Virus record (IMG/VR): IMGVR_UViG_3300049783_001343
Span: 1 to 58,515 of that record
Strand: one strand, 5' to 3'
From: a virus
Length of the DNA: 58,515 nucleotides
Position 1 is the stretch's first letter, and each line of letters begins with the position of its first letter. The notes below the pieces were generated by a model, which made no database searches, was not told where the DNA came from, and saw only the letters and a program-made list of their open reading frames with translations. The translations under genes and the position numbers were made by a program. Below are positions 8,986 through 17,552 of the stretch, piece by piece.

Positions 8986-9861
8986 ATGAAACTAATCCCA
9001 AACATACGCCGCAAGATGCGGGCCTATTCTTTCTGGGCGCTGTTGCTTGCGACCATTACTTATTTGTTTGCCGAGGTGATGGTGGCTTTTGTAGACCCAT
9101 ACCCAAGCTGGTATGACCCCTATATCGTCGGCCCCATCGTGGTGCTTTTCATGCTGTTCGGTGTCATTGGTTGGTTTGTTGATCAGGTTGCGCCGGACTT
9201 GTGGCGAACGGCTCAAGTGTTCGCGCTCACCATCTTCATCAGCGTCATCGTGTGGTTTCTCTTGGCATCCGCCTCTTGGTCAATGGACGAGGTTCAAGTG
9301 GGTACTGATCCATTGCAGCCCGTGCTGGTTGGTCAGTCTGAGCGATTACCCACATGGGACGAAACCGCGGTGCACGCAATTCCCATGATCAAGCAATGGG
9401 AAGGTAGCGGGCCGACGTTCTCCTGCACCGAAAGCGCGAGCGGTGTTTGCGTTCGGGCGTATCTGGACACGATTGCTGAACCCGATTTGTGGACGATCTG
9501 CTTTGGCGAGACGAGCCACACCGGAACGCCAGTGCGTCAGGGCGACGTTCGCACAATTGAGCGATGCACCGAAGGCTTGAGCCGGATCGCGCGGGATCAA
9601 TACTGGCGCATCTACCGAACAGGCGTGACTATCGGTTCAATCCCTGCCGAAGTTGACGCAACAGTGGGCGTTGACCTTTCTTGGAACGTCGGCGCGGGCA
9701 CAGTGCTAAAGTCGTCTTCTCTTGCTGCAATCAACCGAGGCGATTTCGCGGACGCCTGCCGCCGTTATACGTTTTTCAACAGGTCGGGCGGCCGTGTCGT
9801 GACTGGTTTGGTTAATCGTCGTGCCTTTGGCTACCGCGTCTGCATGGGTGGCGTATCATGA
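8986..9861 (+). CDS. Membrane-anchored endolysin: three TM helices plus GH24 lysozyme
   Basis: Cleaves peptidoglycan glycan strands at host lysis. Residues about 14-35, 47-66 and 75-97 are three hydrophobic helices; from about 125 a glycoside hydrolase family 24 (T4-lysozyme-like) domain follows. Catalytic candidates are Glu139 in KQWEG, Asp161 in AYLDT and Thr176 in FGET. The late GLVNRRAFGYRVC segment matches the family's NRR motif. Start ATG 8986 is chosen for its SD GGAGA. Three helices with the N-terminus inside would put the enzyme in the periplasm without a holin passing it. A 291-residue length is far above the usual ~160. Confidence 0.85.
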   Translation: MKLIPNIRRKMRAYSFWALLLATITYLFAEVMVAFVDPYPSWYDPYIVGPIVVLFMLFGVIGWFVDQVAPDLWRTAQVFALTIFISVIVWFLLASASWSMDEVQVGTDPLQPVLVGQSERLPTWDETAVHAIPMIKQWEGSGPTFSCTESASGVCVRAYLDTIAEPDLWTICFGETSHTGTPVRQGDVRTIERCTEGLSRIARDQYWRIYRTGVTIGSIPAEVDATVGVDLSWNVGAGTVLKSSSLAAINRGDFADACRRYTFFNRSGGRVVTGLVNRRAFGYRVCMGGVS

Positions 9862-9950
9862 AAGGCGGGGGCGGGTTGTTCGTGTTTGTTGTAATTGTGG
9901 CGGCCCTTGGGTTCCTAGTGGGTTATGGCCTTGTGTCGGCGCTCACGTGA
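9858..9950 (+). CDS. 30-residue single-helix membrane peptide
   Basis: The tiny frame starts MKGGGG and is then almost wholly hydrophobic (FVFVVIVAALGFLVGYG). Its ATG overlaps the lysozyme stop (ATGA) and its TGA overlaps the GTG of the next gene, so it lies exactly between two real genes. It may be a small holin or antiholin-like peptide. Coding status rests on overlap geometry and hydrophobicity only. Confidence 0.5.
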   Translation: MKGGGGLFVFVVIVAALGFLVGYGLVSALT

Positions 9951-10162
9951 TCCGCGTCTACATTATTGCCGGGCTGTCCGTGGCCCTATGCGCCGCATTG
10001 GTGGCATTTACGGTGCAGCGAGGCGCGCTGATCCGTTCGGAGGAGGCCTTGCGTAACGCGCGGGCGTATATAGAGCAAACAGGGGATATAAGAGATGTTA
10101 AAGATAGCCTTCCCACTGATCCTGATGCTGTCCTTGATGGGCTGTCTCGGTTCATCCGATGA
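9947..10162 (+). CDS. Inner-membrane spanin (Rz-like)
   Basis: A 71-residue protein: one N-terminal TM helix (about residues 4-24), then a periplasmic helical segment of charged residues. With the overlapping lipoprotein it forms the classic i-spanin/o-spanin pair that fuses inner and outer membranes in the last step of Gram-negative host lysis. The GTG start at 9947 shares bases with the previous stop (GTGA). The function is inferred from the architecture and the nested partner. Confidence 0.72.
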   Translation: MIRVYIIAGLSVALCAALVAFTVQRGALIRSEEALRNARAYIEQTGDIRDVKDSLPTDPDAVLDGLSRFIR

Positions 10163-10310
10163 AGCCCGCGCGGCGGCAATCCTAGACGGAGCGGTCCCTT
10201 CGTCCCGTGTTCACGCAGAGGCTCTATCTGGCGGTGATATTAATCGGATGCGGGCGACGGGATTAGAGCTTATAACGATTGTTAATTGCTGGCCTGACGG
10301 CTGCAGATAG
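10095..10310 (+). CDS. Outer-membrane lipoprotein spanin (Rz1-like)
   Basis: A 71-residue protein with a signal peptide ending in lipobox LMGC (acylated Cys at residue 17). It starts inside the i-spanin gene in another frame and overlaps it by 68 bases, the usual overlapped Rz/Rz1 arrangement. SD GGGGATATAAGAG lies before ATG. After processing, about 55 residues would face the periplasm. A second Cys pair lies near the C-terminus. Confidence 0.75.
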   Translation: MLKIAFPLILMLSLMGCLGSSDEARAAAILDGAVPSSRVHAEALSGGDINRMRATGLELITIVNCWPDGCR

Positions 10311-10320
10311 GAGTTTTGTA

Positions 10321-10581
10321 ATGGCCAAATCTCCAGCTTGGACTCGCAAGGCAGGGAAAAATCCCAAAGGTGGACTCAACGCCAAGGGTCGGGCTTCGGC
10401 GAAGAAACAGGGTATGAACCTTAAGCCCCCTGCGCCGAAACCTAAGACCAAAAAAGATGCAGCGCGCCGCAAGAGCTTTTGTGCTAGAATGAAAGGCATG
10501 AAGGCCAAGAACACGTCATCTAAGACCGCCAAGGACCCGGATAGCCGGATCAACAAGAGCCTGCGAGCGTGGAACTGCTAA
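10321..10581 (+). CDS. Small basic conserved phage protein (DUF6321-like)
   Basis: An 86-residue, very Lys/Arg-rich protein. The segments GKNPKGGLNAKGR, RRKSFCARMKGMK and DSRINKSLRAWNC form a recognisable signature seen in many marine phages. ATG 10321 is used because AGGAG lies 7 bases upstream. Role unknown; the charge suggests binding DNA or packing in the capsid. Confidence 0.8.
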   Translation: MAKSPAWTRKAGKNPKGGLNAKGRASAKKQGMNLKPPAPKPKTKKDAARRKSFCARMKGMKAKNTSSKTAKDPDSRINKSLRAWNC

Positions 10582-10868
10582 TGCCAATCTCGAGAGCCCA
10601 GATGGGCACCCAATTGAAAGGAAATCGGATGAAAAAGCCAGTGACAAAGAAGAAAATAGGGGGCGTTCTGGGAAAGATTAGCCCGCTTGCAATGCTGATT
10701 AACGCTGCCCAATCTGATAAAAAAGACAAGCGCGGGGCTGACGGGGGCCCTAGCGGTCTAGCTGGACCAAGCGCGCCATCTGGAGTGGGCGGTATGAAAG
10801 CCGGTGGAAAGGTGACACGAGGCGACGGAGCCTGTATGAAGGGGCACACAAAGGGCGCGGTGCGCTAA
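10581..10868 (+). CDS. Small basic Gly-rich phage protein
   Basis: A 95-residue protein whose ATG shares the final A of the previous stop (TAATG). It has a basic N-terminal half, a Gly/Ser/Pro linker and a C-terminal GGKVTRGDGACMKG motif that recurs in short proteins of marine phages. An in-frame GTG at 10569 would add four residues. Probably a minor virion or DNA-associated protein. Confidence 0.7.
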   Translation: MPISRAQMGTQLKGNRMKKPVTKKKIGGVLGKISPLAMLINAAQSDKKDKRGADGGPSGLAGPSAPSGVGGMKAGGKVTRGDGACMKGHTKGAVR

Positions 10869-10891
10869 TGTTTCAGTTTAGGAAGTGATTT

Positions 10892-11554
10892 ATGGCGGTT
10901 GTTGTCCCCGATATTGCAGAGCTTTTTGAAGAGGCGTACGAGCAAGCCGGCGTAGAGATGCGATCAGGCTACGATTTGCGTTCCGCGAGACGTAGCCTGA
11001 ACCTGTTGACTCTTGAATGGCAGAACCGCGGTCTAAACCTGTTTACCGTGGTTTCAGGAACGATCCCATTGATTGCTGGCCAGTCAACGTACGCGGCACC
11101 TGACGAGACCATTGACGTCATTGAGCATCAGCTGCGTATCGGAACAGGCACAAGCCAAGCCGACACCCATCTGCAGAGGATCAGTGTCTCAACATACGCG
11201 GCACAGTCGGCGAAGGCTTTGCTGGGCAGGCCCACCCAAATTTATATTGATCGAGGCCTTACCACAAACATGACGCTCTGGCCGGTGCCTGACGGCGCCG
11301 ACAGCTACGAACTGTTCTTTTACCGAATGGCTGGGATCGACGGGTTGGCGTCTGGCGTTGGCACAGGCGCACCAGTTCCGTCTAGGTTTGTGCCGGCCCT
11401 TGTTGCGGGCTTGGCGTTCAGAGTTGCCTCGAAGAAGCCAGAGGCCGCCTCCCGTGTTTTGATCCTCAAGCAACTCTACGACGAGCAGTTCGCCCTTGCG
11501 GCGGCTGAAGACCGCGATAAGTCGCCGACGTTCTTCTCGCCGGGAATTTACTGA
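10892..11554 (+). CDS. Head-tail adaptor / tail-tube protein (gp4-like)
   Basis: A 220-residue protein with an N-terminal helical pair (SARRSLNLLTLEWQNRG), a strand-rich middle and a helical end, the pattern of P22 gp4-like or T7 tail-tubular-A-like adaptors that dock under the portal. The next three genes look like part of the same connector module. Family-level assignment is from pattern and order. Confidence 0.72.
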   Translation: MAVVVPDIAELFEEAYEQAGVEMRSGYDLRSARRSLNLLTLEWQNRGLNLFTVVSGTIPLIAGQSTYAAPDETIDVIEHQLRIGTGTSQADTHLQRISVSTYAAQSAKALLGRPTQIYIDRGLTTNMTLWPVPDGADSYELFFYRMAGIDGLASGVGTGAPVPSRFVPALVAGLAFRVASKKPEAASRVLILKQLYDEQFALAAAEDRDKSPTFFSPGIY

Positions 11555-11874
11555 TGGGTCAGTTTGCACGCGGCAGCAAGGCCATTGGAATTTGTGACAA
11601 AACAGGTTTTCAGTATCTGTTGTCGGATCTCGTTTATGAATACGTCAACGGTACACGCACCGGCCTACGGGTTGGAAAAGACGTGGCCGACCCCGATCAG
11701 CCCCAGAACTTTCTGGGTAGGTTGCGCATTACTGATCCCATGTCACTACGTGAGCCGCGACCCGATACGAACCGATTGCAGTCGATCGGTCTGTTTGGTT
11801 GGCGACCAGTTGGGCATCCCGAGATTTATATCACAGCTGCTGTGGGCGCTGTCACCGTCGTTACAGGAGACTAA
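11554..11874 (+). CDS. Conserved small protein with CDxTGF motif
   Basis: A 106-residue protein starting with GSKAIGICDKTGFQYLLSDL. This resembles a small family in tailed phages where the motif usually reads CDxCGF and chelates zinc; here the second Cys is Thr, so zinc binding is doubtful. TGATG overlap couples it to the adaptor gene. Probably a connector accessory protein; function unknown. Confidence 0.7.
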   Translation: MGQFARGSKAIGICDKTGFQYLLSDLVYEYVNGTRTGLRVGKDVADPDQPQNFLGRLRITDPMSLREPRPDTNRLQSIGLFGWRPVGHPEIYITAAVGAVTVVTGD

Positions 11875-11877
11875 GCC

Positions 11878-12522
11878 ATGAACTACACTGATCTCGTTGA
11901 TTTGATCCAAGACTACACGGAAACGCGAGAAGCGACGTTCGTGGCAGACATTCCACGCTTTGTTCGTCAAACCGAGCAGCGCGTGTACCGCACGATCATG
12001 ATCCCAGAGCTTCGCAAGAACGCGACGGCCACGGTCGCCGCGGGGTCTCAGTACGTGGCCCGCCCTTCTGACTTCTTGTCAGTTTTTTCGTTGGCCCTGA
12101 TTGATGCCGCTGGTAACTATTCATACCTATACGACAAGGACGTAAACTTTCTGCGCGAAGCCTATCCAAACCCGTCCACAGTGGGCCTGCCTCGTTATTA
12201 CGCTCAGTTTGATGGGGAAACGGTGGGCGATCCGGGAAACTTAATCATCGCCCCGACCACTGACGCAGCCTATACCGCAGAGATGCACTACTATTATGAT
12301 CCACCGTCCATTGTGGATGCTGGCACATCGTGGCTCGGCGAAAACGCAGAGGCTGTGCTGCTCAACGGTTCGCTCGTCGAGGCTTACGTTTTCCTCAAGG
12401 GTGAAGCCGACATAATGGCTATGTACCGAAAACAATACACAGATGCGCTTGCTCAGCTGAGCGGTATTGAGGTGCGTAGCAAACGCGACGAGTATCGCGA
12501 CGGGCAGGGGAGGTCTCAATGA
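11878..12522 (+). CDS. Second head-tail adaptor (tail tubular A-like)
   Basis: A 214-residue protein with an N-terminal helical bundle (RQTEQRVYRTI), a central beta section containing LPRYYAQFDG and IAPTTD, and a C-terminal helix pair. This is the common pattern of phage adaptor proteins that lie between the portal ring and the tail nozzle. Its stop overlaps the next start. Confidence 0.75.
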   Translation: MNYTDLVDLIQDYTETREATFVADIPRFVRQTEQRVYRTIMIPELRKNATATVAAGSQYVARPSDFLSVFSLALIDAAGNYSYLYDKDVNFLREAYPNPSTVGLPRYYAQFDGETVGDPGNLIIAPTTDAAYTAEMHYYYDPPSIVDAGTSWLGENAEAVLLNGSLVEAYVFLKGEADIMAMYRKQYTDALAQLSGIEVRSKRDEYRDGQGRSQ

Positions 12523-12803
12523 ACGTTGGAACAATGGGAACACCTATGGTGCAGGTGCGAACTACATCGGGACGAGGGTTTAATCCCGAACATCATGCGG
12601 CAAGATGCGCGGATAAGATTGTGTCTGTTTCTGACAGTGCTCATCCTGCAATCCGCGAGCAGGCACGTGCTTATAAAACACAAGTTTCTTCTGTGGTACT
12701 TGGTTGTATCAAAGAAGCTATCGCCTCAGACCGCACAACCGTGTATAACGCGCTCAACGAGGCGGGTCATCCAGATCTGGCTGACTTACTACGGAGACTT
12801 TAA
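12519..12803 (+). CDS. Small conserved helical protein
   Basis: A 94-residue protein overlapping the previous gene by ATGA. The segments RTTSGRGF, CADKIV and SDRTTVYNALNEAGHPDLADLLRRL mark a small family common in marine phage connector modules. No enzymatic motif; role unknown, perhaps an assembly factor for the tail tube. Confidence 0.75.
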   Translation: MNVGTMGTPMVQVRTTSGRGFNPEHHAARCADKIVSVSDSAHPAIREQARAYKTQVSSVVLGCIKEAIASDRTTVYNALNEAGHPDLADLLRRL

Positions 12804-12804
12804 T

Positions 12805-13242
12805 ATGGCTTTTTCGGGGAACTTTCTTTGCACTTCGTTCAAGCAGGAGCTGCTTCAAGGGGTACACAACTTCACGGCAAGCACGGGCAATGTTTTCAAG
12901 CTGGCTCTGTATAGCAGCGCCGCGTCTTTTGATGCCGCGACTTCGGCATACACAGCAACAAACGAAGTTGGTGACTCTGGCTCATACGCAGCCGGTGGCG
13001 GCACTTTAACAAACGTTACACCCGCGGCAGCCGGAACCACGGCTTTTGCGGACTTTGATAATATCACATTCACCGCTGCTACAATCACGGCACGGGGTGC
13101 ATTGATATACAACGACACTGCTGCTGGAGACCCATCTGTTATGGTTTTGGATTTTGGAAGCGACAAAATATCCAACGTGGGCGACTTTCAAATTGTGTTC
13201 CCCACGGCGGATGCGTCAACGGCCATCATTCGCATAGCGTAA
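12805..13242 (+). CDS. Virion structural protein (tail-associated)
   Basis: A 145-residue protein starting at the ATG after GGAGACTTTAAT. The segments CTSFKQELLQG and TFTAATITARGALIYN recur in marine phage structural proteins. The rest is Gly/Ala/Thr-rich beta pattern. Likely a tail or baseplate component. Confidence 0.72.
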   Translation: MAFSGNFLCTSFKQELLQGVHNFTASTGNVFKLALYSSAASFDAATSAYTATNEVGDSGSYAAGGGTLTNVTPAAAGTTAFADFDNITFTAATITARGALIYNDTAAGDPSVMVLDFGSDKISNVGDFQIVFPTADASTAIIRIA

Positions 13243-13281
13243 TGATGTTTAACTCTTAACACGGAAATCGGGAGACGGAAA

Positions 13282-13686
13282 ATGGCAGCACTAACAAAAT
13301 TCGCGGAGTGGATCGGCTATGCGACGAAAGCCGCAAACGTAGGTAGTGATACATTCACGATTGCGCTCACAAACGTTGCGCCTACCGCTGCGACCGACGC
13401 AGTAATCGCAGACCTCACGCAAATCTCTTACACCAACCTGTCTGCGCGTGTCCTCACGACCACATCAAGCGCGGTGACGTCTGGCACTCTTGATCTTATC
13501 TTTGCAGACATAACACTGACAGCTTCGGGCGGGTCTGTCGCTGCGTGGCGTTACGTTGTCATTTATGATGAGACCGTTGCAGGCGATCCGCTCGTTGCGT
13601 TCGCGGATCGGGGCAGTTCGGTCACACTGGCTGACGGCGAGTCTGTGTTGCTTGATTTCGTTGGTTCTGCGTTGACGTTCACCTAA
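13282..13686 (+). CDS. Virion structural protein, beta-rich
   Basis: A 134-residue protein with SD GGGAGA. Its second half (AWRYVVIYDETVAGDPLVAF) resembles the end of the preceding gene product (ALIYNDTAAGDPSVMV), so the two may be diverged paralogues with the same fold. Tail-associated role inferred. Confidence 0.7.
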   Translation: MAALTKFAEWIGYATKAANVGSDTFTIALTNVAPTAATDAVIADLTQISYTNLSARVLTTTSSAVTSGTLDLIFADITLTASGGSVAAWRYVVIYDETVAGDPLVAFADRGSSVTLADGESVLLDFVGSALTFT

Positions 13687-15210
13687 ATGGTAGTGCTAGT
13701 CAATAGGGCCAAAGTAGCCACTGCAACCACGGGTACAGGGACCATTACCCTTGGCGCGGCTGAGGATAGCTTTCAGACGTTTGCAGATGCAGGCGTAATT
13801 GACGGCAATGTGGTTCGTTATGTTATTGAGGACGGGGCGACTGCCTTTGAAATCGGCACGGGGACCTATACCGCGTCGGGTACAACGCTCACCCGCACAG
13901 TAAGCGAAAGCAGCAACGCGGATTCTGCCATTAACTTGTCAGGGTCCGCCACTGTTTTCGTGGGCGCAACCGCCGCCGACTTCTTACCGCCTGCGGCAAA
14001 CGTATCACTTGTTGATACAAGCCTTGTTGTTGCCGTTGCTACTGACATGCAGGACTTTGCCGAGAAGGCAGATGCCGCCCTATTGCGGGCGCGTGGTACA
14101 GGTTTTACAAGCTCCTATACGACCGCTTCAGTTGCAGTAGGCGGCACGACATTTTCACTACCGGCTGTCAATGGTGAGATATACAGCGACGAGGGTTATT
14201 TTTCGATTGCATACGCAGGCGCAACAGGCATCACGGTTGCAACCTTGTCCTCGCCCTCAACCTACGTTTACATTGACAACGCGGGAAGCCTGCAACAGCA
14301 AACCAGTATCCCGACGCGGCAAGATTGGTCGCGCAAGATGTTTACCATACGCATTGCGGTGGACACGGTTGCAGAAACCATCCTAGGCTTTGAGTTTCTA
14401 GGCAACCCTATCGGACACTACGCAAACAGCACGCGGGATTTATTCCAAGCATTGCTTGCGCAGGGTGTGCCATTCAAGGGCGGTCAAATCATCACAGGCA
14501 GGGCGGGAGACTTGGGCTTTGACGTGGGTGCCGGTACTATTATGGAATACGGCGGCACTGGCGACATCAACAACGCAAACGTTCTAGGCCTCGACGCGGT
14601 AACCAACGCAACGTATGATTTGCTCAGCAGGACAGCTATCGTAACCGAAGACGCGACAAACCTTGTCAAGTTTTGGGACAACGCGGGCAGCATCACGGCT
14701 TTGGGTTCTGGGACTTTTGTGGCGCATAGGCTCTACCGTTTTAGCAACGGCCAATTTGCAATCCAGTATGGACAAGGCAATTACGCCAACATTGCTCTGG
14801 CCCGCGCGGGCTTGCTAATAGAAGATTACGTCCTCAACGAACGTCTGCGCAATGCGACTTTCTTTGGCTGGTGGATCATTGGCGAAACCGCAACGAACAC
14901 AGGCGGCACAACCCTAACAGAGTTCAGGGAATACACGATCGGCGTGCAGGGGGGCAGTTCGAGCGGATTGGCTGGTTGCTTACTTCGGGGCAACAACCTT
15001 TCCGATTTGCTAGACGTTCCGGCGGCGCGGGCTAACCTAGACCTAGAGATTGGCGTTGACGTTCAGGCATACGCAGCGGTTCTTGCAAACACGACAGCCT
15101 CCTATACCACGGCAGAGGAAACCAAGTTAGCCGCCACACCGAAAATAACAGTCTCTGCCACAGAGCCAACTTCGCCTGCGCTGGGTGATTTGTGGGTGGA
15201 TACTAGCTAA
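13687..15210 (+). CDS. Tail fibre-like protein
   Basis: A 507-residue protein. The N-terminal ~100 residues have the [16 protein letters not shown]-type module typical of phage tail fibres, the centre is strand-rich, and near the end [18 protein letters not shown] is the widespread short fibre repeat. The ATG directly follows the previous stop and has no clear SD, so coupling is likely. Confidence 0.78.
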   Translation: MVVLVNRAKVATATTGTGTITLGAAEDSFQTFADAGVIDGNVVRYVIEDGATAFEIGTGTYTASGTTLTRTVSESSNADSAINLSGSATVFVGATAADFLPPAANVSLVDTSLVVAVATDMQDFAEKADAALLRARGTGFTSSYTTASVAVGGTTFSLPAVNGEIYSDEGYFSIAYAGATGITVATLSSPSTYVYIDNAGSLQQQTSIPTRQDWSRKMFTIRIAVDTVAETILGFEFLGNPIGHYANSTRDLFQALLAQGVPFKGGQIITGRAGDLGFDVGAGTIMEYGGTGDINNANVLGLDAVTNATYDLLSRTAIVTEDATNLVKFWDNAGSITALGSGTFVAHRLYRFSNGQFAIQYGQGNYANIALARAGLLIEDYVLNERLRNATFFGWWIIGETATNTGGTTLTEFREYTIGVQGGSSSGLAGCLLRGNNLSDLLDVPAARANLDLEIGVDVQAYAAVLANTTASYTTAEETKLAATPKITVSATEPTSPALGDLWVDTS

Positions 15211-15269
15211 ATGTCACGCCTCTCGTGGTTCGATTATTAACGCAAACGCTCTAAAGCAAAGGAAAGAAA

Positions 15270-15578
15270 ATGGTTTTCAAGGTAGACAGCTATCTCAAAG
15301 CAGAACGCGCCTTAGCGCAGATTGTCGTGGACGCAACGGCACACGATGCAGACGTATCACGGGGTATTGAAACACTCACAACAGCCCACGGGAAACTTGA
15401 TGCGATGTTGGAGACATGGACACCTGCAGCCGAATGGCTTGAGGAAACCGCACTGGCAAACCCAGATGATGAGGGCTGGCAGTCACTCAAGGTGCGGAAA
15501 GACAAAATCATCGGTGATTACATGGCTATGGTTGTTCGGGCGCAAGCTGTGCGTGATGCCGCAGACGCTGCAAGCTAA
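15270..15578 (+). CDS. Hypothetical helical protein
   Basis: A 102-residue, acidic, predicted all-helical protein with SD AAGGAAAG. It lies between two fibre genes, where small chaperones or connector subunits often lie. No recognised family. Confidence 0.65.
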   Translation: MVFKVDSYLKAERALAQIVVDATAHDADVSRGIETLTTAHGKLDAMLETWTPAAEWLEETALANPDDEGWQSLKVRKDKIIGDYMAMVVRAQAVRDAADAAS

Positions 15579-15587
15579 GGTCTAGCA

Positions 15588-16343
15588 ATGGCATTCCCAG
15601 TCGTCGTCCAACACGACACAACAACCGCTAAGGCCAACACGGTCAACGTCAATTATCCGACGGGCATGACGTCGGGTAATCTGGTGGTTTTCTTTCTGGG
15701 ATGGGTCGATGACGCCGCGCCTGTTACCTACACCGGCAGCAAGTTGGTGTTTATTGGTGGCATAGACAACGCCAGCGGCAACCGCGCAAGCTCCCTCATT
15801 TGGTATCGTGAGGTAGATGGTACAGAGGGGACCAGTGAACCTTTCGATTTTGACTCCGACAAAGAAACCACAGCACACGTCGTTGAAGTTAGTGGGTGGG
15901 ACACATCGGTTGCGCCCATCGCCGCCCATGCCACAACAAACGGCAGTAAAACCGCAAACCCGAACCCACCTTCGCGTGCATGGGGATGGTCCGGCGACAC
16001 ACTCGCACTCGCGGGGTTCGTCATTCGTGGCGCTGAAAATATCACTACTCAGCCCACCGGATACACTCAAGTTGTGTATAGTAATAACTCTGGTAACGCA
16101 GGGCATGCTATTTCTCAAAAGAACGTAACGTCCAGCCCTGAAGACCCTTCTGCGTACACAATAGCATCAGACAAAGAAGCCACCACCTTCACGTTGGTGA
16201 TAAAGGCTGAGGCTGCGGTAAGTGGTGGCACCATTGGTGTTTGGACCGGATCAGCATTTGTACAAAAGCCTGTAAAGCGTTGGACCGGTTCAGCTTTTGA
16301 GGCAAAGCCCTTAAAGCGTTGGAACGGTTCTGCGTTTGTTTAG
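15588..16343 (+). CDS. Tail appendage protein with C-terminal short repeats
   Basis: A 251-residue beta-rich protein. The last ~35 residues carry three copies of a Trp-Thr/Asn-Gly-Ser-Ala-Phe unit separated by KP-KRW (TGSAFVQKPVKRW and so on). Such repeats occur at the ends of phage tail proteins and may trimerise or bind a partner. Confidence 0.68.
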   Translation: MAFPVVVQHDTTTAKANTVNVNYPTGMTSGNLVVFFLGWVDDAAPVTYTGSKLVFIGGIDNASGNRASSLIWYREVDGTEGTSEPFDFDSDKETTAHVVEVSGWDTSVAPIAAHATTNGSKTANPNPPSRAWGWSGDTLALAGFVIRGAENITTQPTGYTQVVYSNNSGNAGHAISQKNVTSSPEDPSAYTIASDKEATTFTLVIKAEAAVSGGTIGVWTGSAFVQKPVKRWTGSAFEAKPLKRWNGSAFV

Positions 16344-16373
16344 AAAACGAAGGGTGATAAATTTGGGTAAATC

Positions 16374-17498
16374 ATGTTAGGTTTTTCACCTCTAGCGTCC
16401 AATGCTCTTGCCGCGTCAACTGATGTCGCGCCGAGCGGGCCAACGTACACAGACACGCTAACAACTGCGTCATTCACGTCAACGGTTGGCGCGATTGTTG
16501 CGGCATTCGCAATCGGGCTGACCGGCGATGCTCTAACAAGCGCAGCCGGTTCGCTTGATCCTGCATTCACGTCACCGCTGGCAGGCGTGTCATTCACATC
16601 GTCCGCAGGGGATATCAGCACAAGTTTCACGTCGCCACTATCGGTTGAGGCATTTACGTCAACGGGCGGCGAGGTGTCATTTAGCACCGCCAGCACCCTT
16701 GAGATTACCGGCGCGGCGTACACCAGCACAAACGGCACGCTTGGCCTTGATCTGACAACCCCGTTGACCGGCGTGTCGTACACATCGGCGGCCGGCTCGG
16801 TTCTGTTCACCGCCGACAGCAACCTTGAGCTCACTGGCGTCGATTATACCAGTGCAAACGGCACGCTTGGGCTCGTTCTGGCAACCCCTCTCAGTGGCGA
16901 CTCGCTGACGAGTGCTGGTGGATCGCTTGAAACCGCATTCGCGTCACCTGTGTCTGGTGCATCGTTCACGTCAACGGTCGGGTCTGTTCTGTTTACCACC
17001 GACAGTGCCATCGAGCTCACCGGCGCGACCTACACCAGCATCGCCGGCACGCTCGGCCTCGCTCTGACAACCCCGATCACCGGCGATGCTCTTACAAGCG
17101 CCGCTGGTTCCGTGGTCTCGCACATCACAACCCCGCTCACCGGCGATGCTCTTACAAGCACTGCGGGCTCATTGGGCACTGCATTCACGTCGCCGATCAC
17201 CGGCGTGTCGTTTGCATCAACGAACGGGTCTGTTCTCCTCGGAGCGGTCATCCCCCTTGAACTAACCGGTGTCGCCTTCACTAGCACCGGGGGGAGCATA
17301 GATTTCACCGCAGCGCAGGTGGTTTATCTAACGGGTGTGTCAGCGGATGCGGCCATTAGTGGCCGCGGCGTGTTGGTTTGGGGAAATCTGCCCCCACCTT
17401 CCGACACGACGTGGAGCCCAATAACCTCCGCGGCAGGTAACACTTGGGCGGAGGTCGCGCCGGATGACGACAACGTTTGGACCCCTATTGCACCGTAA
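16374..17498 (+). CDS. Repeat-rich tail protein
   Basis: A 374-residue protein made of about 15 imperfect 17-20-residue repeats of the type TSPLTGxSFTSxxGS (about residues 30-325), nearly all Ser, Thr, Gly, Ala and Leu. The repetition suggests a beta-solenoid or extended fibre shaft. The C-terminus has three Trp-containing turns (TTWSPI, NTWAEV, NVWTPI). Repeat copies are also similar at DNA level, so copy number may vary by recombination. Confidence 0.72.
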   Translation: MLGFSPLASNALAASTDVAPSGPTYTDTLTTASFTSTVGAIVAAFAIGLTGDALTSAAGSLDPAFTSPLAGVSFTSSAGDISTSFTSPLSVEAFTSTGGEVSFSTASTLEITGAAYTSTNGTLGLDLTTPLTGVSYTSAAGSVLFTADSNLELTGVDYTSANGTLGLVLATPLSGDSLTSAGGSLETAFASPVSGASFTSTVGSVLFTTDSAIELTGATYTSIAGTLGLALTTPITGDALTSAAGSVVSHITTPLTGDALTSTAGSLGTAFTSPITGVSFASTNGSVLLGAVIPLELTGVAFTSTGGSIDFTAAQVVYLTGVSADAAISGRGVLVWGNLPPPSDTTWSPITSAAGNTWAEVAPDDDNVWTPIAP

Positions 17499-17552
17499 AC
17501 GTCAACAAGCTACACTTGAGTTTAACATTGACCCTCATATGAAGGCTTAGTC

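Noticed and set aside
15211-15240. Nine-residue frame right after the fibre stop
   Set aside because: No SD and too short to support.
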